From: JALYRV01 sp036675475
GTDB taxonomy: Bacteria; Acidobacteriota; Vicinamibacteria; Vicinamibacterales; SCN-69-37
Assembly (NCBI GenBank): GCA_036675475.1
Contig: JAKFEY010000025.1
Location: forward strand, 8,792-72,791
Reading direction: 5' to 3'
Length of the DNA: 64,000 nucleotides
Every line of letters begins with the position of its first letter. Position 1 is the stretch's first letter. The translations under genes were made by a program, and so were the position numbers. The notes beneath the pieces are model-generated. The model was not told where the DNA came from. It saw nothing but the letters and a program-made list of their open reading frames with translations, and did no database searches. Below, piece after piece: positions 26,396 to 34,941 of this stretch.

Positions 26396-26401
26396 TACAA
26401 T
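26396..26401 (+). promoter_or_regulatory. Putative -10 box for the tricorn-like protease gene
   Basis: TACAAT stands 26 nt before the ATG at 26428. The hexamer 17 nt further upstream is TCGAGT (weak match to TTGACA) and lies at the start of the third tandem repeat. CTGGAGG further downstream could serve as the ribosome site. Confidence 0.35.
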
Positions 26402-26427
26402 ACGCGCGGCTCTGGAGGCCACCTCCC

Positions 26428-29400
26428 ATGAACATGCGCGTCCTGGTTCGGTCCCTGCTTTTCGTGTCGGCGGTCGCTCTGGCTGTCGGCGGGTTCACCC
26501 TGCGCTCTGACGCGGCCGGCCAGGCCGCCGAGCCCACGCGGCTGCTGCGGTCGCCGGCCATCAGCGCCACGCAGATCGCGTTCGTCTACGCCAACAACAT
26601 CTGGACGGTCGAGCGCACGGGCGGCCTCGCGCGGCGCCTCACCAGTTTTCAGGGGCAGACGGTCAACCCGAAGTTTTCGCCCGACGGCAAATGGATCGCG
26701 TTCAGCGGCGATTACGCGGGCAACACCGACGTGTATGTGATGCCGGCGGCCGGCGGTGAGCCGAAGCGGCTGACGTGGCACCCGGGCGCCGACATGGTGC
26801 AGGGTTGGACGCACGACGGCAAGGCCGTGATGTTCGCGTCGGGACGCGCGACGTGGGCCCCGAGCGCCGCGCCGCGGTTCTGGACGGTGCCGGCCGCCGG
26901 AGGCGTCGAAGAGCCGATGGCGCTGCCGCGCGCCTATCAGGGCAAGATTTCACCCGACGGATCGCGCGTCGCCTACCGCATGAACACGTCGTGGGACGAG
27001 GAGCGCCGCAACTATCGCGGCGGCCAGAACCGCCCGGTGTGGATCGTCGACCTGAAGTCCTACGACCTCGTGACGCCGCCCTGGACCGATTCGCACGACA
27101 AGGATCCGGTGTGGCACGGCGACACCGTCTATTTCATTTCGGATCGCGACGGCGTGGCGAATGTCTGGTCGTTCGAGCCGCGCGCCAAGCGGCTCGCGCA
27201 GGTCACGAAATTCGCGGACTTCGACGTCAAGGCGCTCGACGGCAGCGCCGCCGGCCTCGTGTTCGAACAGGCGGGACAGGTGCACGAGCTCGATCCGAAG
27301 ACCGGCGCCGCGCGTGTGGTGCCGATCACCGCCACCGGCGACTTCCCGTGGATGATGGCGCGCTGGGAAGACGTCGCGAACCGCGTGTCCAATCTCAGCG
27401 TCTCGCCCACCGGCCGCCGCATCGTCGTCGAGGCGCGCGGCGAGATTTTCACGATTCCGGTGGAGAAGGGCGACGTCCGCAACCTCACAAACTCGAGTGG
27501 ATCGGCGGAGCGTCAGCCGGCCTGGTCGCCTGACGGCAAGTACGTGTCGTACTTCAGCGACAAGTCGGGCGAGTACACGCTGATGCTCGCGGCGCAGGAT
27601 GGCCTCAGCGCGCCGCGCGAGATCGCGCTGCCGAATCCGTCGTTCTATTACTCGCCGTCCTGGTCGCCGGATTCGAAGAAGCTGATGTACAGCGACACGA
27701 ATCTGAATGTGTGGGTGCTCGACGTGGCGAGCGGGCAGGCGAAGAAAGTGGGGCGCGATCCGTGGATGGTGCCCGAGCGCACGCTGAACGCGACGTGGAG
27801 CCCCGATTCGAAGTGGGTGGCGTACGCGAGCCGCCTCAACACGCTGTATCGCGCCATCTTCGTGAGCAACGTCGAGACGGGCGAGACCACACAGATCACG
27901 GACGGCTTGTCGGATGCGACGTGGCCCGTGTGGGACGCGAGCGGCAAATATCTGTGGTTCTTCGCGTCGACCGACTTCGGCCTTGCGTCGCAGTGGCTCG
28001 ACATGACGTCGTACGAGTACGAGCCCACGTTCGGTCTGTACCTGGCGGTGCTCGACAAGGACGAACCGAGCCCGCTGCTGCCCGAGAGCGACGAGGAGCG
28101 CGGCATGGCGGCGTCGTCCGCACCGCCGTCGACGCCGGGCGCGCCTGGTGATCCCGGCCGCACGCCGGGGCAGGGCCGAGGGGGGCAGGGACGCGCGGGC
28201 GGCGCGGCGGAAGGCTCGGACACCGCTGCGACGGAAACACCGCAGCAGCCTCGCGCCCCGCGTCAGCCGGTCACCGTCACCATCGACTTCGAGGGCCTGC
28301 GCAACCGCATCCTCGCGATCCCCGGCGTGCCGGCGCGCGGCTATTCCAACCTGCAGGCCGGCGTCGCCGGCACGGTGTTTTACATCGAGCCCGGCGCCCC
28401 GGGCGGCGGACGCGGCGGCGCGGGCGGCGGCGCCACGCTGCAGCGCTATCGGCTGAGCGATCGGCGCGCCGCGCCGTTCGTGACCGGCGCCGCGCAGTAC
28501 GACGTCAGCAGCGATGGGCGCAAGCTGCTGTATCGCACGGGCGGCGGCGGTGGCGGCCGCGGCGCGGGCGGCGGGAACGCGGCGACCGTGAGCCTGTTCG
28601 TGGTGGATGCCGATCGCAACGCCCCGCAGGCGGGCGCGGGCCGCGTCGACGCGACGCTGCGGATGCATCTCGATCCGAAAGCCGAGTTCCAGCAGATCTT
28701 CAACGAGGGCTGGCGCCTGCAGCGCGACTATCTCTACGTGCAGAACGCGCACGGCTCGGACTGGGGCGAGATGAAGTCGATGTACGGCCAGCTGCTGCCG
28801 CACGTGCGTCATCGCGCCGACTTGAACTACCTGCTCGACAACATGGGCGCGGAGCTGGCCGTCGGCCACTCCTACGTGCGCGGCGGCGACATGCCGGACG
28901 TGCCGAATTCGCCGGGCGGCCTGCTCGGCGCCGATTTCGCCATCGACAGCGCGCGGTACCGCATCGCGCGGATCTACGACGTCGAGAGTTGGAACCCGGA
29001 TCTGCGCGCGCCGCTTGCCGCGCCGGGCGTCAACGTCGCGACCGGCGATTACATCCTCGCGATCAACGGCGTCGAGCTGCGCGCGCCCGACAACATTTAT
29101 CGCCTGCTCGACGGCACGGCCAACCGCCAGACCGTGCTCACGATCAACAGCAAGCCGGTGATGGACGGCGCGCGCGCGGTCACGGTGGTGCCGGTCGCCA
29201 ACGAGCAGGGCCTGCGCACGCGCGCGTGGGTCGAGGCCAATCGGCGCCTGGTCGACAAGCTCTCGAACGGCCAGCTGGCCTACGTCCACGTGCCCAACAC
29301 CGGGCAGGGCGGCTACACCAGCTTCAACCGGTACTACTTCGCGCAGCAGGACAAGAAGGGCGCGATTATCGACGAGCGGTACAACGGCGGCGGGTCGGCC

Positions 29401-29907
29401 GCCGACTACATCATCGAAGTGCTGCAGCGCGACTTCGACGGCTACTTCAACAACGTCGCGGGCGACCGCACGATGTTCACGAGCCCATCGGCCGGCATCT
29501 GGGGGCCGAAGGTGATGATCATCAACGAGATGGCCGGCTCGGGCGGCGACCTGATGCCGTACATGTTCCGGCGGCGCAAGATCGGCCCGCTGGTCGGCAA
29601 GCGCACGTGGGGCGGCCTCGTGCACACGGCCGACACGCCCGGCTTCATCGACGGCGGATCGATGATCGCGCCGCGCGGCGGCTTCATCGATCGCGACGGC
29701 AAGTGGGCGGTCGAGAACGAAGGTGTCGCGCCCGACATCGACGTCGAGAACTATCCGAAGGATGTGATCGCCGGGCGCGACCCGCAGCTCGAACGCGCGG
29801 TCGAAGAAGCGCTGAAGCTGCTCAAGGCGAATCCGGTGGACCGCAAGACCGTCGAGCCGGCCCCGCCCACGTGGGGCCAGCGCAAGCGCGCCGGCGGAGG
29901 GCGGTAG
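26428..29907 (+). CDS. Tricorn-like S41 family protease, secreted
   Basis: A 1159-aa exported protease. A signal peptide (about residues 1-31) is followed by WD40/TolB-like propeller repeats (FSPDGKWIAFSGDY, WSPDGKYVSYFSDK, WSPDSKKLMYSDTN). A PDZ-like segment (about 840-930) precedes the S41 catalytic region, where NEMAGSGGDLMPYMFR carries the nucleophilic Ser. This order matches tricorn-type proteases. Three disordered Gly/Pro/Arg-rich insertions (about 560-612, 655-670 and 704-717) are unusual. The TAG stop lies within a dispersed palindromic repeat (29908-29927 and its GGTAG flank). Confidence 0.9.
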   Translation: MNMRVLVRSLLFVSAVALAVGGFTLRSDAAGQAAEPTRLLRSPAISATQIAFVYANNIWTVERTGGLARRLTSFQGQTVNPKFSPDGKWIAFSGDYAGNTDVYVMPAAGGEPKRLTWHPGADMVQGWTHDGKAVMFASGRATWAPSAAPRFWTVPAAGGVEEPMALPRAYQGKISPDGSRVAYRMNTSWDEERRNYRGGQNRPVWIVDLKSYDLVTPPWTDSHDKDPVWHGDTVYFISDRDGVANVWSFEPRAKRLAQVTKFADFDVKALDGSAAGLVFEQAGQVHELDPKTGAARVVPITATGDFPWMMARWEDVANRVSNLSVSPTGRRIVVEARGEIFTIPVEKGDVRNLTNSSGSAERQPAWSPDGKYVSYFSDKSGEYTLMLAAQDGLSAPREIALPNPSFYYSPSWSPDSKKLMYSDTNLNVWVLDVASGQAKKVGRDPWMVPERTLNATWSPDSKWVAYASRLNTLYRAIFVSNVETGETTQITDGLSDATWPVWDASGKYLWFFASTDFGLASQWLDMTSYEYEPTFGLYLAVLDKDEPSPLLPESDEERGMAASSAPPSTPGAPGDPGRTPGQGRGGQGRAGGAAEGSDTAATETPQQPRAPRQPVTVTIDFEGLRNRILAIPGVPARGYSNLQAGVAGTVFYIEPGAPGGGRGGAGGGATLQRYRLSDRRAAPFVTGAAQYDVSSDGRKLLYRTGGGGGGRGAGGGNAATVSLFVVDADRNAPQAGAGRVDATLRMHLDPKAEFQQIFNEGWRLQRDYLYVQNAHGSDWGEMKSMYGQLLPHVRHRADLNYLLDNMGAELAVGHSYVRGGDMPDVPNSPGGLLGADFAIDSARYRIARIYDVESWNPDLRAPLAAPGVNVATGDYILAINGVELRAPDNIYRLLDGTANRQTVLTINSKPVMDGARAVTVVPVANEQGLRTRAWVEANRRLVDKLSNGQLAYVHVPNTGQGGYTSFNRYYFAQQDKKGAIIDERYNGGGSAADYIIEVLQRDFDGYFNNVAGDRTMFTSPSAGIWGPKVMIINEMAGSGGDLMPYMFRRRKIGPLVGKRTWGGLVHTADTPGFIDGGSMIAPRGGFIDRDGKWAVENEGVAPDIDVENYPKDVIAGRDPQLERAVEEALKLLKANPVDRKTVEPAPPTWGQRKRAGGGR

Positions 29908-29927
29908 CGCAGGCCTTCAGGCCTGCG
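29908..29927. repeat. Dispersed GC-rich palindrome, copy 1
   Basis: Arms CGCAGGCCT and AGGCCTGCG face each other across a 2-nt loop. The flank GGTA before the arm also belongs to the repeat and supplies the TAG stop of the tricorn gene. Related copies are at 41752-41771, 54136-54155 and 59002-59050. Confidence 0.85.
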
Positions 29928-29932
29928 TGCCT

Positions 29933-30451
29933 CTACACTGTCGTCTTCTTCTGGATGAACAGGCGCAGCAGGCCTTTCACCGCCAGGTGGACGAGGAAGT
30001 ACACCACCAGCGCGAAGACGTACGAAATCATGAAGCGGTAGTTGCCGGCGCCCGGATCGGGCATGAGGCCTTCGAAGGGCGCCAGCAACGGGCCCGCGAG
30101 CGTGTCGACGAACTGCTTGAAGCCGGCGTTCTCGCGCGCGCCGAGGCCCTCGAGCACGATCTCGAGCGAGATGATGCCGTAGATCAGGAAGAAGAGGTAG
30201 TCGATGACCTGCGAGACGCGGGCGATCGATCGCGTGCGATCAATCTCCGCCTCGGTGGACGCCACCTCCCGCACCGCCTTCTGCTTCAGTTCGCCCGCCA
30301 GCACTTCCGTGCTCCGGTCCTCGCGCGGACGGATGTCGTCGGCCTGCCGCGAAATTTCCGCATGCACCTTCTCGCGCACGTCGCCTTTCACCGCTTCGTG
30401 CTGCTGGAGCTTGCGCGCCTCGTCCGCCGCCAGTTTCTCTTCGTCATTCAT
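29933..30451 (-). CDS. YggT-like membrane protein
   Basis: A 172-aa protein. The first ~75 residues are hydrophilic and rich in Glu, Lys and Arg, and likely coiled. Two hydrophobic segments follow (about 82-103 and 135-160), separated by a loop containing FKQFVDTLAGPLLAPFEGLMP, as in YggT-family proteins. Those proteins are linked to membrane and envelope homeostasis, but their activity is unclear. The Met at 30451 is chosen over 30457 because MNDEEK fits a soluble N-terminus. It is convergent with the tricorn gene. Confidence 0.7.
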   Translation of the reverse strand: MNDEEKLAADEARKLQQHEAVKGDVREKVHAEISRQADDIRPREDRSTEVLAGELKQKAVREVASTEAEIDRTRSIARVSQVIDYLFFLIYGIISLEIVLEGLGARENAGFKQFVDTLAGPLLAPFEGLMPDPGAGNYRFMISYVFALVVYFLVHLAVKGLLRLFIQKKTTV

Positions 30452-30550
30452 GGGCACACCCTCATCCTCAAACCGTCACCGGCTGAGGTGTGCAAGGCAG
30501 GTGCCGCGCCGCCGCGGCCTCTCCATGGACGAGCTGCGGCCTTCCTGCGC

Positions 30551-30556
30551 TAGGAT
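30551..30556 (+). promoter_or_regulatory. Putative -10 box of a leaderless transcript (cyanophycinase-like gene)
   Basis: TAGGAT lies 6 nt before the ATG at 30563, the same geometry as at 5718, 17088 and 36946. Confidence 0.4.
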
Positions 30557-30562
30557 CCCCCC

Positions 30563-31504
30563 ATGCCACGTCCTCTTGTGCACCGCCGCGTCGCGCGCCT
30601 TCTGGCCGCATCGGCGCTGTGCGCCTCTTTCGTCTTCAGTCTTCCGTCTTTAGTCTTTTCTTCTGCGCAGCAGTACGGTCCGCCGAAGGGCACGCTCGTC
30701 ATCGTGGGTGGCGGCGCAACGGAGGGCACCGGCATCGTGGAGCGCTTCATCGAACTGGCCGGCGGATCCAGCGCGAAAATCGTCGTCGTTCCCACAGCCG
30801 GCGGCAATCGCGCCCAGGACGGCTCGCTGCGCGCCTACAAGGAGGAAGACGTCATTGCCTCCTGGCTGAGGCGCGGCGTGAAGCACGTGACGATGCTGCA
30901 CACGCACGATCCGAAGGTGGCCGACACCGACGCCTTCGTGAAGCATCTGCGCGAGGCCACCGGCGTCTGGTTCAACGGCGGCCGCCAGTGGAACATCGTC
31001 GACTCCTACGCCAACACGCTCACGTACAGGGAATTCCATAACGTGTTGAGCCGCGGCGGTGTGATTGGCGGCAGCTCCGCGGGCGCAACGATTCAAGGTG
31101 ACTACCTGGTGCGCGGCGCGGTCGCCGGTCCGCAAATCATGATGACGCCCGAACCCGAGCACGAACGCGGCTTCAAGTTCCTCCGGCGCACGGCGATCGA
31201 TCAGCACATCAATGCCCGCAACCGGTGGGACGATCTGATCCCCGTCATCGCCAAGTATCCCGAGCTGCTCGGCATCGGTCTGTCCGAGGGCACCGCCATC
31301 ATCGTCACCGGTGACACGTTCGAAGTGATGGGCAAGTGGAAAGTCGCCATCCACGACAACACGCGCGCGTACCAGCCCTGGGAGAAGCCGTATTTCGTGC
31401 TCTCGCCCGGCGACGTCTACGACATGAAGGCGCGCAAGGTGGTGAAGCACGGCACCGGTGTCACGCCGCCGGCACGCAGAGTCGGCCGGGGAGGGAGGCC
31501 ATGA
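30563..31504 (+). CDS. Cyanophycinase-like S51 peptidase, secreted
   Basis: A 313-aa class-I glutamine amidotransferase-like serine peptidase of family S51. LVIVGGGATEG opens the fold, and the nucleophile is Ser172 in GGSSAGA. GRQWNIVD and the later TAIDQHINARNR are at the positions of family motifs. The N-terminus is a signal sequence of which about 12 residues (SFVFSLPSLVFS) are encoded by a heptanucleotide repeat (30626-30663). Cyanophycin breakdown is the best-known activity, but exported members may act on other isoaspartyl or beta-linked peptides. Confidence 0.87.
   Translation: MPRPLVHRRVARLLAASALCASFVFSLPSLVFSSAQQYGPPKGTLVIVGGGATEGTGIVERFIELAGGSSAKIVVVPTAGGNRAQDGSLRAYKEEDVIASWLRRGVKHVTMLHTHDPKVADTDAFVKHLREATGVWFNGGRQWNIVDSYANTLTYREFHNVLSRGGVIGGSSAGATIQGDYLVRGAVAGPQIMMTPEPEHERGFKFLRRTAIDQHINARNRWDDLIPVIAKYPELLGIGLSEGTAIIVTGDTFEVMGKWKVAIHDNTRAYQPWEKPYFVLSPGDVYDMKARKVVKHGTGVTPPARRVGRGGRP
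30626..30663 (+). repeat. Heptanucleotide tandem repeat encoding a signal peptide
   Basis: Consecutive 7-bp units of the form GTCTTNN run through this stretch. A nearly identical stretch occurs at 38944-38977 in another gene; over the first 33 bases I count two differences. Because 7 is not a multiple of 3, the translated peptide repeats every seven residues. Confidence 0.8.
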
Positions 31505-31519
31505 CCCGCGTCGTGGCGT

Positions 31520-32704
31520 TCATCCCGACCGCGTTCGGCCGTATCCGCCGAGGTTGACCAAATCGGCTTCGTGGCCGTTATGCGCGCGACAGCGAAGCTG
31601 GATGTTCCGAACCGTCGCCTTGCCGCCCCGTGCGTAGGGATGCACGTGATGGTATTCCACGAATTCGTGCGCTTCGCATCGCTGGCCGTCGCCTGAGACG
31701 AACGCGCATTGCCCCCCATCACGCGCCCACACCGCGCGCCTCACGCGTGCCGGAATGTAGCGTCCGCGTCCAGCTGACGCCCGGCGACCGGCACTCATTT
31801 CGCCTGCCGCCGCCGCCGATGGCCGCGTGAGGTGAGCCGTTTTCCGCTTCTTCAGGTGAAGCAGGTAATAGGCGAACGCGCGCTGAACGATGAGAGCGGG
31901 ATCCCCGTTCGGGATGACGTGTCTTGCCAGCGCCTGAATTTCGCGCAAGGTGTCGTGCGTGTCCCGGTTCATCGTCACCTGCAGTCGATAACTTGTCTCC
32001 GACAGCGGGGCCACGATCGCGCGGCGCTCGGGAACGCCCTTGTGGAGCAGCCGCGACGCCTCGACAGCTCGAAGCCTTGCCGGCGTCTCCGAGGCTTGCG
32101 CCGACTCACCAACGTGTTGTGCACTCGCAGCAAGCAGACGCGTGGTATGTCGGGAGGGGGGCGAGTTCGCGCCACCAGACGGCCCGGTCTCGGTCGCGAC
32201 TGCTACAGGCGCGGCGTCGGCGGCAGCACGCGGAGGCTGGACATCCGGAAGTTTGCGGATCGTTGAAGGCACATCCGGCTTCGGCTTGAGCCGCGCGATG
32301 AGCATGGCGACTTCGGGTTGCTTTTGATGACTGGCCGACTCGAGCAGCGCCCGATGATTCTCGGCCGTCAGGTGTGGACCGAGCAGCCGCGCCGTCGTCA
32401 GCGTGATTGCATTCCGCTCGAGATACTCGAGCACGGCGGGATACGCCTGAGCAATCCTCGCGGCGGCAATGCGCTGCAGCGCCTCGTCCTGCGAGAGGCG
32501 CAGCTTGTTCGTGCAGAACGAGAATACCGACGTGAAACCGAGTGGGAGATAGAGACGGCGTCGATCGAATTCCGCGAGCGCGGCGATCGCTTTAGCGATG
32601 GCGGCGCGCTCGAGGACGGTGAGCGTGGTGAGCGCTGTGACCAGATGCCGATCTGTCACAGTTCGAAGCGCGGTGTACGTCTGAATCGCGGTTGCGTCTT
32701 TCAT
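31520..32704 (-). CDS. HNH endonuclease with DUF222-like N-terminal region
   Basis: A 394-aa protein. The C-terminal ~60 residues contain an HNH nuclease core: WARDGGQCAFVSGDGQRC, then EFVEYHHVHPYARGG (catalytic HH) and IQLRCRAHNGHEA. The N-terminal helical region resembles DUF222-type HNH proteins, which occur in several copies per genome in Actinobacteria and Acidobacteria and whose role is unknown. A Pro/Ala/Ser-rich linker (about residues 160-230) joins the two parts. The Met at 32704 is chosen over the upstream in-frame start because an 8-bp inverted repeat lies directly before it. Confidence 0.82.
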   Translation of the reverse strand: MKDATAIQTYTALRTVTDRHLVTALTTLTVLERAAIAKAIAALAEFDRRRLYLPLGFTSVFSFCTNKLRLSQDEALQRIAAARIAQAYPAVLEYLERNAITLTTARLLGPHLTAENHRALLESASHQKQPEVAMLIARLKPKPDVPSTIRKLPDVQPPRAAADAAPVAVATETGPSGGANSPPSRHTTRLLAASAQHVGESAQASETPARLRAVEASRLLHKGVPERRAIVAPLSETSYRLQVTMNRDTHDTLREIQALARHVIPNGDPALIVQRAFAYYLLHLKKRKTAHLTRPSAAAAGEMSAGRRASAGRGRYIPARVRRAVWARDGGQCAFVSGDGQRCEAHEFVEYHHVHPYARGGKATVRNIQLRCRAHNGHEADLVNLGGYGRTRSG

Positions 32705-32705
32705 T

Positions 32706-32725
32706 CGACGATGAGACCATCGTCG
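32706..32725. promoter_or_regulatory. Inverted repeat at the HNH gene start (possible operator)
   Basis: CGACGATG and CATCGTCG form a perfect 8-bp inverted repeat with a 4-nt spacer, 1 bp upstream of the HNH start codon (minus strand). It could bind a dimeric regulator or form a hairpin in the mRNA leader. Confidence 0.35.
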
Positions 32726-32782
32726 CAAGCGCGATTCAACCACCTAAACGTGCCCGAAATGTCTGCGTTACGGATTGCGCGA

Positions 32783-32832
32783 GGAGTACGCAGAAACTTC
32801 GTAGTTTTGAAACTACGAGATTTCTGCGTACT
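32783..32832. repeat. 50-bp AT-richer near-palindrome upstream of the HNH gene
   Basis: A 13-bp outer arm (starting GAGTACGCAGAAA) and a 9-bp inner arm (TCGTAGTTT) pair with their complements across a 2-nt loop, with one 2-nt mismatch between the arms. It is markedly AT-richer than the flanking DNA. It lies between the divergent HNH and GH20 genes and looks like a small mobile or REP-type element. Confidence 0.75.
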
Positions 32833-32909
32833 CGTGTTCAGTGCCCGGCGACTGATTGTCGCGCCACGATATGACGGGCGCAAGCGTGCAGGCCGGATGA
32901 GCGGGGTGC

Positions 32910-32915
32910 TAGCAT
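32910..32915 (+). promoter_or_regulatory. Putative -10 box of a leaderless transcript (GH20 gene)
   Basis: TAGCAT lies 8 nt before the ATG at 32924 and supports that start over the ATG at 32897. Confidence 0.35.
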
Positions 32916-32923
32916 TGCGCTTC

Positions 32924-34570
32924 ATGCGCCTGATGGCCGTCTCCGTCCTGCTTGGGACTGCGGTTGCGTTTGCCGCTTGTGCCAAGTCCGCTGTAACGGT
33001 TGCGCCTTCGTCGCCGGCTGCCGCGCCCGCAACGCCGGCGACGGCCGCGCCCGTCAGTCCCGCGTGGATGCTGGTGCCCGCACCCGCAAGCATCACCGCC
33101 AGCGGCGCGGCGCCCTTTGCGGTCACGCCGCGCACGCGCATCGTGGTCAACGATGTGGCGGCCGTGCCGGTGGGGGTGTTCCTCGCGCGCCTGATCGCGC
33201 CGTCGCCGGCTGCCGCGATTTCCGTCGAACTGATGACGGGACTGACCGGTGGCCCGTTGCCCGAGGATGCGTTCGTCCTGCAATTGCAGCCCGCCGCGGC
33301 AGCCGGCGCGTCTCAGGCGCCTGACCTGGGAAGTCAGCAGGCCGAGGGCTACACCCTCTCGGCCACCGCCGCGCGTGTCGTCGTCACGGCGCCGGCACCG
33401 GCGGGCTTGTTCTATGGCGTGCAGACGATCCGGCAGCTGATGCCGGCGGCCGTCGAGCACGAATGGCTGCGCCGCAAGACCTTGACCGTGCCGGCCGTCG
33501 AGATTACCGATGCGCCGCGCTTCGCGTGGAGGGGCGCGATGCTCGACGTGTCGCGCCACTTCTTCGGCGTCGAGGAGGTCACGCGGCTCATCGATCTGAT
33601 GGCGCTGCACAAGTTGAACCGGCTGCACCTGCACCTGGCCGACGATCAGGGCTGGCGCATTCAGATCGAGAGCTGGCCCAACCTGACGCGCCATGGCGGC
33701 AGCACCGAAGTGGGCGGCGGACCGGGCGGGTTCTACACGAAGGCGCAGTATCAGGAGATCGTGCGCTACGCCGCGGATCGCTTCATCACGATCATCCCCG
33801 AGATCGACATGCCCGGCCACACCAACGCCGCGCTCGCCTCCTACCCCGAGCTCAATTGCGACGACGTGGCGCGGCCGCTGTTCACCGGCATCGAAGTGGG
33901 GTTCAGCGCCCTGTGCGTCGAGTCGGAACACACCGAACGCTTCATCGATGACGTGGTGCGCGAGATCGCGGCGATGACGCCGGGCCCGTACTTCCACATC
34001 GGCGGCGACGAGGTGAAGCGGCTCACGCCGGCGCAGTATGAGTTGTTCGTCAAGCGCGCCGAGGCCATCGTGCGCGCGCATGGCAAGACGATGATCGGCT
34101 GGGATGAAGTCGCGGCGGTGTCGCTCGACCCCTCGTCAGTGATTCAGTACTGGCGGCCCGGCGCGCCGAAAGGCAACCTGGGACAAACCGGCAAGGTGAT
34201 CTTTTCGCCGGCCAACAAGCTCTACCTCGACATGAAATACACGCCGGCGACGGCTATTGGTCTCGACTGGGCGGGGCGCGTCGAAGTGCGCGACGCGTAC
34301 GACTGGGACCCCGCCGCGATGACGCCCGGCGTGGGCGAGGGCATGATCCTCGGCGTTGAGGCGCCGCTGTGGACTGAAACGGTCGCGCGGCGGGCAGATC
34401 TCGACTATCTGATGTTCCCGCGGCTGGCCGGCGCCGCGGAAATCGGCTGGACGCCGCAGGCGCGGCGCTCGTGGGAGGACTACCGCCAGCGGCTCGCCGC
34501 GCAGGCCGGCCGCTGGACGGCCCTCGGGATCAATTTCTATAGGTCGCCGCAGGTGCCGTGGGCGCCATGA
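32924..34570 (+). CDS. Beta-N-acetylhexosaminidase, GH20, lipoprotein-like
   Basis: A 548-aa glycoside hydrolase of family 20 that removes terminal GlcNAc/GalNAc by substrate-assisted catalysis. The catalytic pair is D362-E363 in HIGGDEVKR. LHLHLADDQGWRIQIESWP and PEIDMPGHT are other GH20 signatures. The N-terminus ends in a lipobox-like AFAAC, so it may be anchored in the periplasm or outer membrane. An Ala/Pro/Thr linker follows, then a GH20b-like alpha/beta domain. A start at 32897 adds nine residues. The 3' end overlaps a small convergent gene by 41 bp. Confidence 0.93.
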   Translation: MRLMAVSVLLGTAVAFAACAKSAVTVAPSSPAAAPATPATAAPVSPAWMLVPAPASITASGAAPFAVTPRTRIVVNDVAAVPVGVFLARLIAPSPAAAISVELMTGLTGGPLPEDAFVLQLQPAAAAGASQAPDLGSQQAEGYTLSATAARVVVTAPAPAGLFYGVQTIRQLMPAAVEHEWLRRKTLTVPAVEITDAPRFAWRGAMLDVSRHFFGVEEVTRLIDLMALHKLNRLHLHLADDQGWRIQIESWPNLTRHGGSTEVGGGPGGFYTKAQYQEIVRYAADRFITIIPEIDMPGHTNAALASYPELNCDDVARPLFTGIEVGFSALCVESEHTERFIDDVVREIAAMTPGPYFHIGGDEVKRLTPAQYELFVKRAEAIVRAHGKTMIGWDEVAAVSLDPSSVIQYWRPGAPKGNLGQTGKVIFSPANKLYLDMKYTPATAIGLDWAGRVEVRDAYDWDPAAMTPGVGEGMILGVEAPLWTETVARRADLDYLMFPRLAGAAEIGWTPQARRSWEDYRQRLAAQAGRWTALGINFYRSPQVPWAP

Positions 34571-34793
34571 ACGGAATGGCGGCCTCAGCCCCCTCCGGCG
34601 CGTAGCGGCGCCGGTAGATGTCCACCGCGTACGCGGCCTCGATTCGCGTCGGGAAGGTCTCGCTTTCGAGGCACTGGTCCCCCACGAAGACGTCCACCGC
34701 GTAGCCGTCGGGCGTGCGCGCGATGCCGCAGTACCGCCGCGACGCGCCGTCGCCCACCGACCAGATCTCCCGCCACCAGTCCAACGCTGCCAT
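34530..34793 (-). CDS. Small conserved-looking protein (87 aa), unknown function
   Basis: An 87-aa protein starting MAALDWWREIW. ARTPDGYAVDVFVGDQCLES and FPTRIEAAYAVDIYRRRY read like a compact alpha/beta protein. It has no export signal. Its last ~13 codons overlap the end of the GH20 gene on the other strand. An upstream in-frame extension to 34943 exists but is basic and unlikely. No family is recognised. Confidence 0.5.
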   Translation of the reverse strand: MAALDWWREIWSVGDGASRRYCGIARTPDGYAVDVFVGDQCLESETFPTRIEAAYAVDIYRRRYAPEGAEAAIPFMAPTAPAATYRN

Positions 34794-34941
34794 GCAACCT
34801 CCGCGCATAGTAGACACGCTCCCGCGCGGAAAGCCCATCGGGCGTTGGGGGGAGACCGCCCGAAAAAACGCCGGAGTGCGTCTCGGGTGTTTATGGGATA
34901 CCGTGGGAGGGTCCGCCGGGATAGGCTTGGCGGAACTCCCC

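Noticed and set aside
31520..32704. Homing endonuclease of an intron or intein
   Set aside because: The HNH protein is a free-standing gene with a DUF222-like N-terminus; there is no interrupted host gene, intron or intein splice motif.
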